Shown here in pieces: positions 61,993 to 64,000 of a stretch of 64,000 bases of DNA (position 1 is its first letter; the number at the start of each line of letters is the position of its first letter). Origin of the DNA: Ruminococcus sp. AM36-2AA (GTDB taxonomy: Bacteria > Bacillota > Clostridia > Lachnospirales > Lachnospiraceae); contig NZ_QTYB01000013.1 of the NCBI RefSeq assembly GCF_003461955.1, positions 1 through 64,000 of the forward strand, written 5' to 3'. A program made the translations under genes and the position numbers. The notes under the pieces are model-generated. The model was given only the letters and a program-made list of their open reading frames with translations, was not told where the DNA came from and searched no databases.

Positions 61993-63282
61993 ATGAAAAA
62001 AGTACCATTTGTGACACTTGAGAAACTCAACGAGATTACCGAAAAATATCCGACACCTTTCCATCTTTATGATGAGAAGGGAATCCGTGAGAATGCAAAA
62101 GCCCTGAAAGAGGCTTTCGCCTGGAACAAAGGATTCAAGGAATTTTTTGCAGTAAAAGCAACACCGAACCCTTATCTGATCAACATTCTTCAGGAGTATG
62201 GCTGCGGCTGTGACTGCTCCTCCGCCACAGAGCTTATGATGGCAAAAGCAGTGGGCTGCAAGAAGGGCGATATCATGTTCTCCTCCAACGATACACCGGA
62301 GAAAGAGTTCAAATATGCAGATGAGATCGGTGGAATCATCAATCTTGATGATATCACACATATTGAGAGCGTAGAGAGAGCTCTCGGAAAAATTCCGGAA
62401 GTGATCAGCTGCCGTTACAATCCAGGCGGAGTATTCAAGATCAGCAACGGTATCATGGATAATCCTGGAGATGCAAAATACGGAATGACTACCGAGCAGA
62501 TTTTTGATGCATTCCGCATCCTGAAATCCAAAGGTGCCAAAGAATTTGGAATCCATGCATTCCTTGCCAGCAACACCGTAACCAACGACTACTATCCGAT
62601 GCTTGCAAAAGTTATGTTTGAGCTTGCCGTAAAGCTTCAGAAAGAGACTGGCGCACATATTAAATTTATCAACCTTTCAGGCGGTATCGGAATTCCTTAC
62701 AAACCGGATCAGGAGCCAAATGACATCCGCGTGATCGGTGAGGGTGTCCGCAAGGTTTACGAGGAAGTTCTTGTTCCGGAAGGAATGGGTGATGTTGCGA
62801 TCTACACAGAGCTTGGCCGTTTCATGATGGGACCGTATGGCTGTCTTGTTACAAAAGCCATCCACGAAAAACATACACATAAGGAGTACATCGGTGTAGA
62901 TGCCTGTGCGGTAAACCTGATGCGTCCGGCTATGTATGGTGCTTACCATCACATTACCGTTATGGGAAAAGAGAACGAGCCATGTGACCATAAATATGAT
63001 GTGACAGGTTCCCTTTGTGAGAACAATGATAAATTTGCCATTGACCGTATGCTTCCGAAGATCGACATGGGAGATCTCCTTGTGATCCACGATGCAGGCG
63101 CTCATGGTTTTGCAATGGGCTATAACTACAATGGTAAACTGAAATCTGCAGAGATCCTTCTTCATGAGGATGGCAGCTTTGAGATGATCCGCCGTGCCGA
63201 GACACCGAGAGATTATTTTGCAACATTTGACTGCTTCCCTGTTTTTGAGAAACTTCTTCAGGATGAAGACGAACTGAAATAA
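61993..63282 (+). CDS. lysA: Diaminopimelate decarboxylase
   Basis: LysA is a PLP enzyme that makes lysine from meso-diaminopimelate. The PLP Lys lies in FFAVKATPNPYL (about residue 54). HAFLASN-like and LSGGIGIPY follow, and the C-terminal CxExxD-type loop reads GSLCENNDKFA. The 429-residue length fits the family. Spacing of 51 bases from pyk includes a small hairpin. A terminator follows. Confidence 0.93.
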   Translation: MKKVPFVTLEKLNEITEKYPTPFHLYDEKGIRENAKALKEAFAWNKGFKEFFAVKATPNPYLINILQEYGCGCDCSSATELMMAKAVGCKKGDIMFSSNDTPEKEFKYADEIGGIINLDDITHIESVERALGKIPEVISCRYNPGGVFKISNGIMDNPGDAKYGMTTEQIFDAFRILKSKGAKEFGIHAFLASNTVTNDYYPMLAKVMFELAVKLQKETGAHIKFINLSGGIGIPYKPDQEPNDIRVIGEGVRKVYEEVLVPEGMGDVAIYTELGRFMMGPYGCLVTKAIHEKHTHKEYIGVDACAVNLMRPAMYGAYHHITVMGKENEPCDHKYDVTGSLCENNDKFAIDRMLPKIDMGDLLVIHDAGAHGFAMGYNYNGKLKSAEILLHEDGSFEMIRRAETPRDYFATFDCFPVFEKLLQDEDELK

Positions 63283-63300
63283 AATAGCAGAAAGATATAG

Positions 63301-63346
63301 AAATAGCCTTCCATGCATCTTGGTAATGATGCAGGAAGGCTGTTTT
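63301..63346. terminator. Terminator between lysA and the MATE gene
   Basis: agccttcc-tgcatc pairs with gatgca-ggaaggct with one mismatch, followed by a T-run. It can serve both convergent genes. Confidence 0.82.
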
Positions 63347-63400
63347 ATATTTAAGCGTCTGGTAAGAACTGTAAGATCGCTGGCAGGGTCAAATGCAGGG

Positions 63401-64000
63401 TTACTGCGTCTTGCTGCCGGAGATTTCTGCCAGAGCTTTTTTAAACTCAAAGAAAAACAGGATGGCAGTGAAGGTAACAGCCAGGATATCTGCAACCGGC
63501 TCAGCCATATAAACTGCATTTGTTTGATCAGCACGGAAAATACCGGGCAGAATATAGATCAGCGGGATAACCAGCACAAATTTCCGGACAATAGCCACAA
63601 TGATGGAATCCTTGGCTCTGCCAAGGGAGATAAAGGTCATCTGGCAGGCAATCTGGATACCAAAGATAAACACAACTGCCATATAGATCCGGAGAGCTGT
63701 CTTTGTGAAAGCAAGTAATGTACTGTCCGAAGTAAACATTCCGGCAAAGATCTGCGGGAAGATCATAATGATCAGCCACAGGATCACGGAATAAGAAACA
63801 CTTGTTTTTACAAGAAGCTTAAATGTAGAACGTACACGCTTTTCGTTACGTGCACCATAGTTGTAGCTGATGATAGGCTGTGCACCCTGACCAAGTCCCT
63901 GAAGAGGAAGCATGGCAAACTGCATGACGCTGGTGAGGATGGTCATGGCTCCTACGGCAACATCCCCGCCGTATTTTAAGAGTGAGGAGTTGTAGCAGAC
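63401..64000 (-). CDS. MATE-family efflux transporter, 3' part
   Basis: The frame is open to the window edge, so the N-terminal part lies outside. The visible 200 residues hold the last membrane helices of a MATE transporter (LQGLGQGAQPIISYNYGARNEKRV is the family signature) and a short tail ending SGSKTQ. It would export drugs or metabolites by ion exchange. It is convergent with lysA. Confidence 0.9.
   Translation of the reverse strand, partial: VCYNSSLLKYGGDVAVGAMTILTSVMQFAMLPLQGLGQGAQPIISYNYGARNEKRVRSTFKLLVKTSVSYSVILWLIIMIFPQIFAGMFTSDSTLLAFTKTALRIYMAVVFIFGIQIACQMTFISLGRAKDSIIVAIVRKFVLVIPLIYILPGIFRADQTNAVYMAEPVADILAVTFTAILFFFEFKKALAEISGSKTQ

Overview
The window reads as chromosome of an anaerobic, spore-forming, acetogenic Firmicute, most likely a Lachnospiraceae member close to Blautia. 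The evidence is a complete carbonyl branch and nearly complete methyl branch of the Wood-Ljungdahl pathway, an electron-bifurcating type HydCBA hydrogenase, the sporulation protein SpoIVA, moderate-GC clostridial codon use, and consensus sigma-A promoters with AGGAGG ribosome sites. No rRNA, tRNA, CRISPR array, insertion sequence or prophage was seen.

Layout. 1-1,400: an unassigned start, a half-length ThiT-like gene and a secreted Ig-like protein. 1,548-12,176: housekeeping genes (map, rplS, a signal-peptidase-like gene, rbgA, rnhB, yraN, pgeF, convergent prs, a DUF512 radical-SAM gene, der, plsY, gpsA). 12,294-13,279: a two-hairpin repeat element and an aldo/keto reductase. 13,478-30,678: the Wood-Ljungdahl locus, starting with two tandem promoters and nickel genes (His-rich protein, cooT), then metF, cooC, acsA, a second cooC, acsB, acsD, acsC, acsE, the reductive activator acsV, a DUF3786 gene, fhs, fchA and folD. 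30,700-37,848: a glucosaminidase-like gene, a leftward monomeric [FeFe] hydrogenase, and hydC-hydB-hydA. 37,851-39,524: spoIVA and a tiny membrane protein on the opposite strand. 39,701-46,129: a six-gene cell-surface operon (two transglutaminase-like secreted proteins, a third secreted repeat protein, MBOAT and DHHW acylation proteins, an SH3 protein with an Ala-rich tandem repeat). 46,207-48,418: a subtilase and isocitrate dehydrogenase. 48,542-55,935: cbiK and a tight tetrapyrrole operon (hemA, sirC-like, hemC, cobA-hemD, hemB, hemL). 56,068-64,000: lactonase, aroC, CorA-like transporter, inactive-looking rhomboid, pyk, lysA and the 3' part of a MATE transporter.

The parts fit together. 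Hydrogenases handle H2 and reduced carriers; Fhs, FchA, FolD and MetF make methyl-tetrahydrofolate; AcsE moves the methyl group to the corrinoid protein AcsCD; AcsV reactivates that corrinoid; AcsA and AcsB make acetyl-CoA. CooC, CooT and the His-rich protein plausibly supply nickel, and cbiK with the hem operon plausibly supplies the corrinoid. Formate dehydrogenase, MetV and Rnf are not in the window.

The observations most worth a second look are: a signal-peptidase homologue with both catalytic residues replaced; a FolD whose cyclohydrolase Lys and Gln are replaced, beside a separate cyclohydrolase FchA; the surface operon with a palindromic operator-like site; a putative sigma-E promoter for spoIVA nested in the hydA terminator and a repeat element; a half-length ThiT with its own promoter; and a yraN gene without a normal start codon.
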